NCBI GenBank assembly: GCA_963920635.1
Contig: OY987298.1
Location: 66,795,949 to 66,859,948, forward strand
Reading direction: 5' to 3'
Source of the DNA: Pseudeuparius sepicola
Lineage: Eukaryota > Arthropoda > Insecta > Coleoptera > Anthribidae
DNA length: 64,000 nt
Shown: positions 21,950 through 33,434 of the stretch, in pieces
Layout of the letters: each line of letters starts with the position of its first letter
Numbering within the stretch: position 1 is the stretch's first letter
The notes under the pieces: generated by a model
The model's input: the letters and a program-made list of their open reading frames with translations, nothing else
What the model was told of the DNA's origin: nothing
The model's database searches: none
Program-made: the position numbers and the translations under genes

Positions 21950-23190
21950 ACAATAGGGCATTAAGTTCTTTAGTATCTAATCTCCGTAGTCTCTAATAAC
22001 CGTGAATGTAGTTCTTTAGTCTCTAATAACCGTGATTGTAGTTTGAAACGACTTGTCAGAGATCTTATTTTATTTGTAACATACAGTGCGTGGTCAGCCC
22101 ATCCGCATGTGTGAGTCTATGATGACACCCAGATATTTAATTTTATTTATTGTCTCTATATTGTAAATATGATTTTCCAAAACAATATTTATTTCTTTAA
22201 ACAAAGGATGAGCGTTGATTGACGTATTAATAAAGATTGCTCACGGCTGTCACTTCTGACAGTTTTTCAACTCACCATGCGCTTTCCGGAGACAAAATAC
22301 AATGCAAAACACATTGTTAGCGATCAGAGCAATCTGTTTTCCAGGACATGAAGCTATAGCCGTGAGAAGTCTTTATAAATACGTCAATCAACGGGATGAG
22401 TGTTACTATAGCAGCAGAAGGGCAGGAAGTGTGTCTTTTTGAAGTTTATAGATAATTTTTTACTGAATGTTTAGTTTATGATCTCTGGTAAGTGGCTCTC
22501 AACTTTGCCTTTTAGACCTTCCCATGTTGTATCCTTATAGAAAACAGCTGCGTCATCAGCAAATGGCAAAATTTTTTCAGGTTCTTCGAGGTAATAAAGA
22601 GAACTCACAAATATTGAACAAACAATGGCCCCAAGAGTGTACCCTGCGGTACTCCACAATTTACTTCCCTTTCATTACTTCCAACACTACCCATTTTCAC
22701 AGTTTCCTTACTGATAAAAAATATGATTGAAAGTAAAAGCTTTACCTCTAAAACCAATGTTCTCTAAAGTATCTAACAGAACTCGATGGACAGCGGTATC
22801 AAAGGCTTTCGCCTTTCGCTAAATCCACAAATACACATAGACACGGACTACCTTCATCCAATGCGTTGTAAATTGCTAAAGCAAAACTTCCCATGGCGTC
22901 TTCTCCAGACTTCTTGAATCTAAAGCCATATTGGTTATTAAATAGAACAATATATCTTTGTAGAAAATAATTTATTCGGTATTTCAAATGATTCACGAAA
23001 ACTTTAGATAGGTTACTAGTGAGAGAAATTGGTCTATAGTTAACAACATCATCTCTGTCACCACTTTTTTACAAAGGTTTAGTCAGTGCCTCTTTAAAAA
23101 CCGAAGGATATTCCCCATATTTGATGGAGTTATTTATCACGGACCAAATTATATTCAATTTAAAAGACTGGAAGATACCGTGGGTTAGAT
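21950..23190 (-). pseudogene. LINE reverse-transcriptase fragment B
   Basis: Minus-strand frames give, in order, a KSGDRDD-NYRPISLTS block (about 23040-23070), NNQYGFRFKKSGEDAM, CVFVDLAK (catalytic block A region, broken), STAGYTLGAIVCSIFVSSLY, and ILPFADDAAVFYKDTTWEGL with the catalytic FADD (22580). KIKYLGVIIDSHMRMG and IRSLTSRFKLQSRLLETKEL follow. This is the middle and C-terminal part of a non-LTR retrotransposon reverse transcriptase of a CR1/L2/Jockey-like type; the clade is not certain. It is damaged by stops and frameshifts and by a MITE at 22215-22391. Confidence 0.75.
22215..22391. mobile_element. MITE inserted in LINE fragment B
   Basis: Terminal inverted repeats TTGATTGACGTATTAATAAAG and the inverse of TTGATTGACGTATTTATAAAG continue into GCTCACGGCTGT/CTCACGGCTAT. 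GGATGAGCG (22206-22214) and GGATGAGTG (22394-22402) flank it as an 8-9 bp duplication. Removing it restores the continuity of the LINE frame. Confidence 0.75.
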
Positions 23191-24432
23191 CGCATCCTTT
23201 TCCTAATAAAATTAGACAACCTCTCAAATTAACAACAAAAAACGATGCTTACGAGTTAATTAAATTTTTCAAAGAATATGCAGGGAGATTCAGTCATAAG
23301 TCATAATGTAAAAAAATTTAACTACATGTAGAAAAAAATAGCTTAATATGAATCAGAAATTAAAAAAATTTTTGGAGTCAACAAACAATAAACAATATTT
23401 TCCGAATTCCATTTTAAACCCCTTCTTAACGGCGCGGCGCGTTCCTAGTCAGCTGGTAAGCTCGCGCGTCAAACTTGTACGCGGTTGCCAATTACATATC
23501 GTAAATTTACTTGTTTTTTTACTTGTTCACAGAAATTATTTCAAAAATGTAGAAATTCTGAGAAAATCCTAAAAGGACGATATTTTTTGTGGTTTTTAAA
23601 TTTTCAGGCAAACATTTTTCTGTTGTGGCGATAAAAACACCATGGTCTAACTTAATTTTTACTTTCTTGACTCGCTTTTTGATTTTAAAATGTAAATCCT
23701 TTTCTTCTTTTGTCCAAAAATGTATTGAGAATTAACACTGTGCACAAAATGACACCAGTAACTTCACCACGCAGATTAAAAGCACAAGTCTATTCTGTTC
23801 GTGAGCGTCAGATCTTAGCATCTCCTAGCCCGTAGGTTTAAGAAATCTGTTGTGATACAGTATAATAAGTCCACTAGATTCAAATAAAACTGCCAATTTA
23901 TGATAGGATACCTACTTCCGTATAAGATTGTAGGAATTTTCTCGTGCATCAGGCGGGTTCTACCTGCGCTGTCGCCTGTCGTAGGTACACAGAATGTGGG
24001 AGCACAAGCATGGTGAGGATGGTATCCAAGAATCTGGCGGTAGCAGCGGTTCACCTGTCGATCCACGGGAAGAGTACACTTCCCTCTGCCTTCCACTCGA
24101 CACTGGCGGACGTGGCGCCCGTGGCGGGTGGCCGGGTGGCGGTACTGGCGGTGGCGGCCCCGCCTGCCGCGGAGGGGACGTTCACCCGATCAGGATCAGC
24201 TGTCTACGCAGTTAGTGGTCTGTAGGAACGGGCGGCGCGAATAAGTGCCAACGCAGCGCGTCGCAGCCTACGGAGCGCCGATTTACTAAGGTTGATTTTA
24301 GACTTCTTCAAAATAATTTTTTTCGCATTTTCCTTTTTAGTAGGCGTCCCCTATTGTGTGTTCAAATTTTTTTACATCATGACTGACTCACCCTGTATGT
24401 AAACCCTAAATTTCTTTCATTTCATACTTTGA
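23191..24432. other. non-coding, with a CpG-rich block at 23990-24290
   Basis: The block is far richer in C, G and CpG than its surroundings. It contains short ORFs on both strands, but none has a recognisable domain. It could be a promoter or 5' exon; see findings. The rest is AT-rich and featureless. Confidence 0.4.
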
Positions 24433-24645
24433 TCCCTTACAACTTTTATTATGGTCATTTTGCTCCAAAAAATGTTTAGGAAACCACCCCTATTGTTTAG
24501 GAAACCACCCTATAGCGCAATTCTCAGGAGTTCGAGTGTGATCTTTCGGTTGGACACTCGGTAGGCAGTCCCCAAGCAGCAAAAAAATCATCATATTTGG
24601 ATTTTTTTTGCGACCCCTATAAGCCGAGCACAACATTATTGGACT
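24433..24645 (+). repeat. dispersed module shared with 20222-20366
   Basis: Shared words in the same order are CAACTTTTA, AAAAAATGTTTAGGAAAC, GTGTGATCTTT, TTTTTTTTGCGACCCCTATA and ATTATTGGACT. Function is unknown. Confidence 0.65.
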
Positions 24646-24712
24646 GTTTGTATGACATCTATTTTAACCAGTGAATAATGATTTATTTATTATTATTTAG
24701 GAAACACATATA

Positions 24713-26090
24713 CAGGGTGAGTCACATCTAAAGGCAGAGCCGCTAAAATAAGCACATATACTTAATGAGCATCTGCCTAAAAACCGCTTGGTTCTCCATA
24801 TACAGCTTGTCGAAATTTTTCCAAAACATTTTTTTACTTTCTTTCGAGCCCATTTAGGATTAAAACCAAATTTTGTACACAATTATGCATTGGAGGGTTG
24901 CCATTTTGTGCAATAATTTGGACCCGTTCAAATGACCAGCGACGTAGATACAAATACCTAGTTACTTGAAATAATTGTGAAAAAAATAGTTACGGTCCTG
25001 TGCAAAACCAAAAAAAAAGTAAATAACATTTTATTTAAGGTGGCAACTGAACATTGCTTAATGCATTTTCTAATTTGACCGTACACTTTCCTTTCTTTAA
25101 AAGTTTTTCTAAAAACATTTTTCGTTTCTTTTGCGATTTATTATTTTTAAACAAGCGAACTGGCAACTGGAAACTGAAAAGGGTGAAATTTACTATTGTG
25201 TACAACGTTTGCAAATATGCCTTATAAATTTAGCAACTTGGAATATGGCAATATACCCTCTAGGCCAACGGGATCCGCAAGTTCTGAGGCTGTTGTAGCT
25301 TCTTGCAAAACTCTTGGTCCCGGGCTCATTTCCATCACAAAACCCATAACTAAATATTATATCGCCATATTCCAAGTTGCTAAATTTATAAGGCATTTGC
25401 AAACGTACTATCATTTTACACTTCAAAAAATAATCAAAACTCTTTTTTCATGGATAACTCCATATGGACAAAATTTAATTCCAGTTCGCTTGTTTAAAAA
25501 TAATAAATAGCAAAAGAAACGAAAAATGTATTTAGAAAAACTTTTATAGAAAGTAAAGTGTACGGGCAAATTAGAAAATGCATTAAGCAATATTCAGTTG
25601 CAACTGCAACCTTCAACAATAAAATGGTATTTACTTTGTTTTAAATGCCAGCATAATCGCCTTCGCACTAGTTTAAAAAATACGAAATGAAGGGAAAACT
25701 GTACCAGATATAAAAAAATACCAGGAGATGCTTTTTGTTCCAAATTGAATGGGCTATCCAAAATGTTTGGTTTTGCATAGGACCGTACTACTTTTTTACA
25801 ATTACCTATTTAGAGTAACAATTTGTATCTACGCCGCTGGTTATCTGAACGGGGCCAAATTATTGCACAAAATGGAAGCCCTCCAATGCATAATGTGTAC
25901 CAAATTTGGTTGGAATTTCTAAACGGGCTCGAAAGAAATTAAAAAATATATTATTTTTGGAAAATTTTCAACACGCTGTATATGGAGAAGCAAGCGTTTT
26001 TGAGTTCATGTTTATTAAGCATAATATGTGCTTATTTTAGCGAATTCAACCTTGTGTCTTCGGCTCTGCCTTTAGATGTAACTCACCCTG
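24713..26090. mobile_element. TA-flanked 1.4 kb foldback transposon
   Basis: CAGGGTGAGTCACATCTAAA at the left end is inverted at the right end, directly between TA dinucleotides. The arms continue for about 480 bp each: 24713-25190 pairs with 25475-26090, with indels. The centre is a further inverted pair, CTTATAAATTTAGCAACTTG. No transposase is seen. TA duplications suggest the Tc1/mariner group. Confidence 0.8.
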
Positions 26091-26526
26091 TATAACTAAT
26101 GAATAGTATGAACATTTTATAGAATAGTAGTTGCTGACAAAAAATTTTTAAGAAAAAAATCATTTTTCTTGAAATCGGCATTAAAATGTCCCAAAATCGT
26201 CATTAAAAGCACAGAAATCGTACAATAATGTAGCCCATTATTGTACGATTTTTTCAATAAGTAGGCCTTGGCGAGATGTAAACATCAAACGTCAGACGCG
26301 GAGAAATCGCCCGTCAAAAGTGACCAAATATTCAAAACCCGGCCGATAAAGGCTCATTTAACTTTTCGTACACATTGGGAAATTGTTTCCTATAGAAGCG
26401 CAATCCTTCAGTATACATATTTTAGTAAATTTGAAAATCAATAGATTTGTTGGGTAGGCTGCACAAGAAGCAGCAGTTTGGTTTTTCTGTCAGAAGGTGC
26501 CGTACATCATTATACTTGTCCCAGGT

Positions 26527-26585
26527 AGAGCGATCGGTAAAGTTAAGCAACGCCGCGCGTAGTCGGTTCGTGGACGGGTGATCCC
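26527..26585 (+). repeat. 5S rRNA-derived sequence (SINE3-like or pseudogene)
   Basis: CGATCGGTAAAGTTAAGCAA, CGCCGCGCGTAGTCGGTTCG and TGGACGGGTGATCCC match the 3' half of eukaryotic 5S rRNA. The matched part includes the box A-like AAGTTAAGCAACG and box C-like GGACGGGTGA of its internal RNA polymerase III promoter. The first third of 5S is not recognisable. It lies between inverted copies of TTTTTCTTGAAATCGG (26162 and about 26617). It is more likely a SINE head or pseudogene than a working gene. Confidence 0.6.
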
Positions 26586-26645
26586 TTATTATTATTTTCT
26601 TGCCTAATAAAACATTTTTTTTCCGATTTCAAGAAAAATATAATA

Positions 26646-26765
26646 TGTACCTCGGCACTGAAGTTCTTTTTATGACTCATGTGGTTTATTTGCCTCGGCC
26701 AGAGGCCTCAGCAACTAAACTCCACATGAGTCATAAAAAGTTGAACTTCAGTGCCTTGGTACATA
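26646..26765. repeat. 120 bp hairpin
   Basis: Arms TGTACCTCGGCACTGAAGTT...ATGACTCATGTGG and the inverse pair over about 48 bp with few mismatches; the loop contains GCCTCGGCCAGAGGC. It is probably a MITE. A processed small-RNA hairpin cannot be excluded. Confidence 0.55.
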
Positions 26766-26774
26766 AATAACTAT

Positions 26775-26812
26775 TATATCTGATAATGGCATAATAGCCG
26801 AAACAAGTTCCA
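26775..26812 (+). ncRNA. degenerate hammerhead-like motif (PLE remnant)
   Basis: CTGATAA core (G8 changed to A without compensation), stem II GGC/GCC, then GAAACAAGTT. Stem I is poor. It is probably the 3' remnant of a Penelope-like element. 26813-27475 is AT-rich with no gene. Confidence 0.35.
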
Positions 26813-27475
26813 TCTGCCCTATTTATCTTTTTATAATTATTATGTTTATAAGTAAATTATGTAATAAATGGTCGGTAGTCCAGTAAAATTGGAATTCATT
26901 AATTTACACCCAATTAAATTCCGTATTTATTGTAAAAAATAGTAATTTTGTTGTTTTTTTTAAATTAGTTTCGGCTCAACTGGAAGTGACATCGATACCT
27001 AAACCAAATATGAATATTTTATCCTCAAAATGTCTCGGAAGAAAATAGACAATTTTGATTTTTCAAATCATATTTTTGGCTGTAACTTCTTTGATTGCCA
27101 TTCAATTAGTTTTCTTGGTAGCATTGAATTCCCTGAAAATTGACAGTGGTAGGTTATTTGGGACACAAGATAAATTATAGAAAATACATATAGTATGAAA
27201 TTTTATATTTATTTGAGTAACATAAACATCAAACACTTATTAACAATATCTTTTATATATAAAATATATTTATGAAATGCAGTAAATTAAATGTAGGTAG
27301 GTATATTCAACATAAAACAAAATTATAAAAAAATATGTTTCAAAAATAACATATAAAATAAAAAACTATTAAAATGAGATTATATTATAAAACTTTGAAA
27401 AAAAAATCCATTTTAAACATAAATAAGCAAAAGTTCAAATGTTGAAAAAGTATGGTTTAAATGAAGTTACTTGGA

Positions 27476-28073
27476 ACAACATAAAAACCTTTGAATTTTA
27501 TACGGGTGATTTCTGAAGTTTGGTATTTTTACCAGTAGCAGAGCGTGGTAAATGCTATGAAATAGATCGCGCCCCGTATATCACTGTGTTCCAAGTGAGT
27601 TCATTTATATTTTACCAGGGTAGCTCGAGAACAGGCGCCTCCGCAATAAAATACGAGACAAAACACTTTTTTAATTAAATTGATATTGATATTAAACCAC
27701 ACCTGGTAAAGGTAGTAAAAAGAGATGAAGGAAATAGAGAAGATAGATATTGTGGTAAAAACAAGTGACTGCATGCTCGCCTAATATAATATCACCAATA
27801 CTTGCACGGGTTACACTGTTCGACGGCCGGCCACTTTGTGCAACGAAATGCGGTGTTGCGGTGCATAGCCGTGCCATAGTTTTACAGATCTTAGGATATA
27901 CTTGCGTAAATAGTTATAATCGATATAAATAGAGACCTTTTGACAATGTTATATATGGTGCATTAACCTTTGCGTTGTGTTTGACGACAACCTTAAAAAA
28001 AACCTTAAAGTGAAATATTATGTTGCATGTAGATATGTGTATTTTTGAAAACTTCGTGACGCTTATATCCTAT
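27476..28073 (+). repeat. dispersed repeat, segments A plus C
   Basis: 27476-27813 matches 5020-5362 and 27814-28073 matches 11351-11605. The match to segment C resumes at 29342-29420, so the copy was split by the insertion at 28074-29341. Confidence 0.8.
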
Positions 28074-29341
28074 TGTAACGAAGTTACTAGGAATTTCCCG
28101 CTAGTTCTAAATTTTCGTTTTATTTCATTTATTTCTTCGCCGCGCTGTTTGGAACAACCGGCCGACCGCCGTAGTTTTTATATATTCATGAATGATTCTT
28201 TGTTCCACATATGAGACCGGCGGTCGCATTTAATTAAACTTTGGTTTTAATTATTTTCCGGCTTTCCACCGCTTGTAAAGAATTGTTTATGTTACCATAA
28301 GGGATGAGGGATACCGGCTAGGGGTAGAACCGGGATATTAATTCAAATTACAGCAAGAGCCGCCGTTCTTTTTGGGAATCCGGGTATATTGGACACGCCC
28401 GACCCAGAGAGATCACCGTCCGAGCCCTGTGGGGGGCGCAACCACCCCTAATGGCCACTCTAGCCCCCGGCAGCCGTTTTGGGTACCAGAAGAGTGGGAA
28501 CGACCACCTGAGGCCTCGCCACTGCCCCGACCAATGGGCGGCCGGCGCACTCACGAAGAGCCCGGGCCGATAAATACGCTGCGGCTGCCGAGGAGGCTCT
28601 CTGATTTCCGGCATATTTCCTGGTGAGCATTATTAGGTTAGATTTAGAAACTGTCCCGAACCGTGTTGCTGGTGTGAGTTCACTATCCCCAGCCGACACC
28701 GGTTCATTGCACCCCTAGATCAAGGTTAACTGAAGCTAGGCTTGGTACCGTGTTAGCGGCGCGAGTTACCATCCACCACTAACACTGGAAAGTTATTTAA
28801 TCCTAAAACACAGTTTGCAACAAGCTTAGCCGAATAGTATCGCTTGGACTGGGCGTGTATGACTCTTCCCGTGTCTTATTAGGTTTGCGTTTTGAGCTTG
28901 CTTACCACCTGTAGACATAACCGTGTCAATAATGAACAGAATTTCCGCGAAAGAGGCTTAACCTGCACGTTTCTTTTTCCAGATACTTACGTGGATCTCT
29001 CTGGACCGGCCGTGGCAATAACTTGATATTGTTAAACAAATATTATCTAATAATTGCTATTGTTAAACGAACATTTGACCTTTAATAAACCGTGTTAAAA
29101 TTTGCCAAGCCTCCCTATTTGTATCCTACCTTCGACGCACCACTGACCTCTGGAATTAATTTTCTCTGACGAATGCTATCCCGGGCATAGCGGAGCATAC
29201 CGCTCTAAAAAAGCTGGCGCTTGAGCAAACCGTTTCACCTAAAGTCCGATTTTTCCTTTCTTAAATAAAAGAGGCTATAAGGGAGCCCCCCGGTGAGTAC
29301 ACTAAAGGGAAAAATCGGATGTGAACGAAAATAACGCTATA
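28074..29341. mobile_element. 1268 bp insertion, probable solo LTR
   Basis: Comparison with the uninterrupted copy at 11600 shows the exact insertion point and a 4 bp duplication, CTAT (28070-28073 and 29342-29345). The insert begins TGTAACGAAG, has AATAAA at 29084 and a hairpin pair TCCGATTTTTCCTTT/AAAGGGAAAAATCGGA near 29243 and 29309. It has no ORF worth naming. A 4 bp duplication, a TG start and a polyadenylation signal fit a solo LTR of a Gypsy-like retroelement; the right end, CTATA, is not the canonical CA. Confidence 0.55.
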
Positions 29342-29574
29342 CTATATTCTTTTTGTGGCGTCAATTAGAGATTTTTATGCTGTTTCAAGTGACTTTACAA
29401 ATACTATACGAAGATAATAATTTAAACCAAGTCAGTCATGTCAGTAAGACTATGAGAGTAGGTACGCGTCAAACCTGTCGAGACATGCCTGGCGTGGTGC
29501 TCCCATACGGTTCTGAGGGGTGGGGATTGCCCCACTCCAACCCCAGTAGCTATATAGGCGAGGTTGAACTAAAC

Positions 29575-29915
29575 ATGTTCTTAAATAATTTAAATAAGAA
29601 TTTGTTGTTGAAAAATGTGGTGAACGTTCGAGATTTGGAAGTAAATGAAAATTTTGAGATTCTGAGTTTTAAGAGAATAAATACTAAGTATGGTGAAAAG
29701 GTGGTTGTGGAATTTGCAGACTTCAAGATCATTCTGCCTCAGCGGTTTACGGATGAACACAAGAACGGGTTGATGAATTGAAACATGTACTTAAGTACAA
29801 AAGGTACTTTTTTACAAACTTGAGTCCTGTTGCAAAACGAATAATATTATATTTTCTGAAAAATGAACGACAGACTGCGAGCCATGTGGAAATGATGAGG
29901 AAATGGAAAAGTTGA
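29575..29915 (+). pseudogene. small ORF of an unidentified transposon gene, frameshifted
   Basis: ATG at 29575 opens 68 codons containing NFEILSFKRINTKYGEKVVV and FKIILPQRF, ending at 29781. An overlapping frame continues with KHVLKYKRYFFTNLSPVAKR and ILYFLKNERQTASHVEMM to a stop at 29915. The first part resembles a small conserved domain (INTKYG followed by LPxRF) often seen in uncharacterised arthropod transposon proteins. I cannot name its function. The two frames together suggest one protein of about 110 residues broken by a single shift. Confidence 0.4.
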
Positions 29916-31120
29916 AAAGCATCATCATTAAGTTTGTATGAGTTATATAAAAAGTTTAGAAATGTGGAATTGTGAAAATATAAAATATATATTGTTGTTG
30001 TGGATTTTTCTTGGGATTTCGACCAAATTATTATTTTATATTCGTCTTTATGACATTTATTGAAAGATTATTATTAAATTAAAATATTGTACCACGCGTG
30101 TTTAGACTATAATAAGTCGTCATCAGGTAGATAGGAAAATTTTTTAGAACATTCGCATTTTTATTCTAAAAAGGTCAATTTTTTTTATAATATTGTATAA
30201 ATAAAAGTAAAGTGCATTTGTTAGTCAAAGTGTTCTATAAATAGTTAGTTCAGTCAGACGGTAGTTTAAAGTGGAAGGTTTTGTTTTAATTGTTTTTAGT
30301 GGTTTATTTTATGTTTTTTGAGCGCTAAACACGAATCTAAAGTTGTCCAACAAAAATGTTCCCCGCAAATATGAGAAATCACCAAAAAAAACACTAAAAG
30401 TTATGTTTTTTAGTGATTTTTACCTTATAACTGGCAAAGCAAGGTACTTATGCAAAAAGTGGTCCGGCAGTAAAATAAAGGGAATAAAATTATCTACAAT
30501 TTACCTCTCCCAACATTTTTTTGTACATAGTATGGTTTCCTTGCAAAAGCGTGTTGAAACGTCGAGGAACTTCTTTCAGTAATTTTTTGAAAATAGCAAA
30601 GTACGCTAGTATTTATATTTTTTACTTCATGTAGGTATATGTATAGGCTAGTAAAAGACGTGAATTTCTGTTCCATACTTTCCTCAGGGCAGCCTCCCAT
30701 TTCTTGTATGCCTAAACAAATAAAATTACTTAATTCCAAATAGTTGACAATGGGGAACTTGAACAATTTTTTTATTTCTTTAATATATTTGCCTATCTAT
30801 AGAAAGAGCACATACCAAATATCAGACATCAAATTGCAATATTTAATTTGCAATTAAAGTTGTGACCGCAAGCTATTCATTTGAAACGACACGAAAAGAG
30901 CGGGAATGGTTGTGACGCTCGATCGATCAGAAGGCAGTGACAAGAGTGACAGCTACACAGAATTAGAAAAGGAAGAATGGAAATTTAACGTTAAAATAAA
31001 CAGTTCGGCGACCCATTTCTAGAGGGATCTGATGTAGGTCAAAAATAAGAACCGCCTAAAAGTTAAAATTTAAAGCACTTCTTTAACTGAATGGTTGTAA
31101 CGGAATTTTTGTTTAAAAAT
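29916..31120. other. non-coding, with two repeat relics
   Basis: 30093-30128 (minus) reads CTGATGA, GACT/AGTC and then TAAAC: a decayed hammerhead-like PLE end. 30230-30530 is the inverted relative of the sequence around PLE7 (45640-45718 and 46975-47110). No gene is supported. Confidence 0.5.
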
Positions 31121-33130
31121 TGCATTACCACGTTTTAAATAATAATGCATCGTTATTTGTAAGATGAATCACAATTTGGCATTTAAGTTCATTTCTTTTG
31201 GTAAGCACTAGTGCTTGTTGCTACTAAGCCAACAGTGTAAGTTTAGTGATTATTTGTGTATTACGTCGAAGGTACGTTCCAACATTAAGCATTAAGGTGA
31301 TTATTAGCAAGTAATCCGCTACGTATTTGTTGATGTCACTTGTTCAGTTCAGAGCAAATATTTTCTGCGAGTTTGGTTCCATGCCATAGGCGGGAAGCCA
31401 TCGTGAAATTCTGACAGAAGAAGTTTTTGGTTGCTCTATGATCAGATGGCCAGATGACATCGACAAATGCGGTGTCGTGATTGGCTGTGTTACGTTGCAT
31501 TTTTTATAATGCTGAAGCTTTCAAAACTACCTACGAGAGACGTCTCGTCCCTTTTTCCGATTGCAATCTTTAGCGTGAAGTGTCTCGGCAGGTATTTGGT
31601 GATAGCAGGAAGGCTGTGTGTCTCTATTAAATTTTCTACTTTTATCGGCTTCCTGTTTTCTCCATTTGGTGATATTGAGTGCTTATATTGTGTTTTATAG
31701 TTTGATGCAGCGGAATAAAACCGTATTTTTCTGTTTTTTATGTGAAATCTCGACCTGGCGCACCTGGAGTTTTTGTGAAGTTTGTAATAAGGCGTTCAAG
31801 GGCGACGCGTGGTTCTTTGGAAAACCTGTTGATTTTTGAGCAGGGCACGGGAAGGTGGACACAAGTACCAGGTGAGTTTCATTTAAAATTATTTTTACAA
31901 TTTTGGTAATGTTTATTGAAACTCACCTGTGGCTTGCCCCAGGCACGTTTGTTCTTTTTGGAGATTTCTCCCAGCTTAATTGCAGATATATAAGGAAGAA
32001 TAACCGTGGCTGCCTTTCAGTCCTGTTTTGCTCAAAAGTAAGATTTATCGTATCGGTAAAGTGGCACTCAATATGTCCCAAGCCTGACGGAGCCCTCTTC
32101 TTTAATCTTTTCTAGTAATATCATTGTTGTCTTAATTATCGTTTACCGCAAATTAGTACCGTCATTTTTTTAATTTGCATCGGAAAGAGCAGCGTTTGTG
32201 GCTGATAGATAGCTAAACGTTTTTTTGGTAAACTTAATTCCTAAAAGTTCGTGACCTCATATTGTTGAATTTTTGTTTGGGTTCTAAACTTCGGGATATC
32301 TGTCCTCAAAATTGAGTTAAATTTTCTCTTTAATTTGTACTCGCAATCTGGTCAATTAAGGTTTTATTGTCCGGGTATATTCTAGAATATACATCTGGAG
32401 TTTATTGACTAGTATATTATTATTATCTTAAACTTAAGCAATTGTAATTATAATTATTAATATCTTTTCGAACATTTTTTTCTTGTAAATAAACATTTGA
32501 CGTCACTGACTGAGTATATTAGCCGTGTCTAATTGCTTTTGAATTTTCCACACGCTCAAAACAGCACAAGCAAGGAACACCTCTACGAGCTGCTTCGAGT
32601 CAGCACACAGGACAGCCTGCAGACCACCCAGCCAATACAGGGTCAGCTGAACTTAGGCCAAAACCCTGAGATACCTACATGCTAGCCAACCACCAGAGCC
32701 TATAACGCAGCTGACAGAGTGTGAAGCCTGGTTTCAGACAACCTCGGAGGACAATTCCGGAACATCGTAAGGAATAAACGTTCAAGTAAGGTGTTTTGTC
32801 AAATCGTTCCAAATTTAAACTCACAACAGGGCAGGACGTTGTTATCCATTAATTTGAGCTTTTGAACTTTCTTTACTAGAGTCAGTGCCAATTTCGTAAC
32901 CTTTAGACTTTGACGTTATTGTAATTTTCCATTTCTCTTTGAGTTAGATTTTAATTTAAACTATTGTCAAGTTTTCAATCTCACCACATGTGCATAATCT
33001 TTATTGTAAATTATTGTTTCAATTTTTACTGTTAACAACATTTCCTACTATTTTTTAATAAACCACCTTTGTAAATAATTTAAAACGTGTGTTTTATTCC
33101 TGGGGTATCAACAATCGAGTCATATAACCG
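31121..33130 (+). repeat. 2 kb repeat, left copy
   Basis: Matches 39302-44185 in reverse orientation once two insertions are removed from the latter. Shared stretches include CATTACCACGTTTTAAATAA, GGCTTGCCCCAGGCACGTTT and AACACCTCTACGAGCTGCTT. Short ORFs (for example 31467-31700) have no recognisable domain. An AATAAA-rich end near 33060 suggests a retroelement, but the class is unresolved. Confidence 0.75.
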
Positions 33131-33133
33131 GTT

Positions 33134-33190
33134 TCGATAGCCGGGTCGAAACTGACTTATACGGTGAGGTCCCGGGTTCAATCGCACAAG
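33134..33190 (+). repeat. tRNA-like box A/box B pair (possible SINE head)
   Basis: GATAGCCGGGTCG (box A-like) is followed about 36 nt later by GGTTCAATC (box B) within TCCCGGGTTCAATCGCAC. The spacing suits an RNA polymerase III promoter. No full cloverleaf is formed. 33191-33434 shows nothing further. Confidence 0.35.
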
Positions 33191-33434
33191 AAGTTTTTTT
33201 AATTATCACTGCATTCTCTCTCTTATATATTTATCACTGATTATCATTTATAGTAATAATTGGACAATGGTTATTATGAAGATTATTACTCACAATCTAC
33301 TCCATAGTGTATTTACATTCAAAGTACTTACCTACCTAATATGAAATTGTCAGTAGCAGGAAAAATGTAATACATTGCTCGATGCGTAAGCTCTTTTTGG
33401 CCTCGGGAAGAGTTTTAAGCAATGACGTCAAAAC

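Noticed and set aside
23944..24225. Plus-strand ORF of 93 codons in the CpG-rich block
   Set aside because: Composition-driven (alanine/valine/glycine rich), with overlapping open frames on both strands and no domain.
30552..30575. GAAACGTCG following a stem-like region, resembling a hammerhead 3' half
   Set aside because: No CTGANGA-type core, stem II or complementary stem I upstream.
33100..33200. Possible functional tRNA gene
   Set aside because: Box A and box B are present but acceptor, D and anticodon stems do not form; kept only as a tRNA-like relic.
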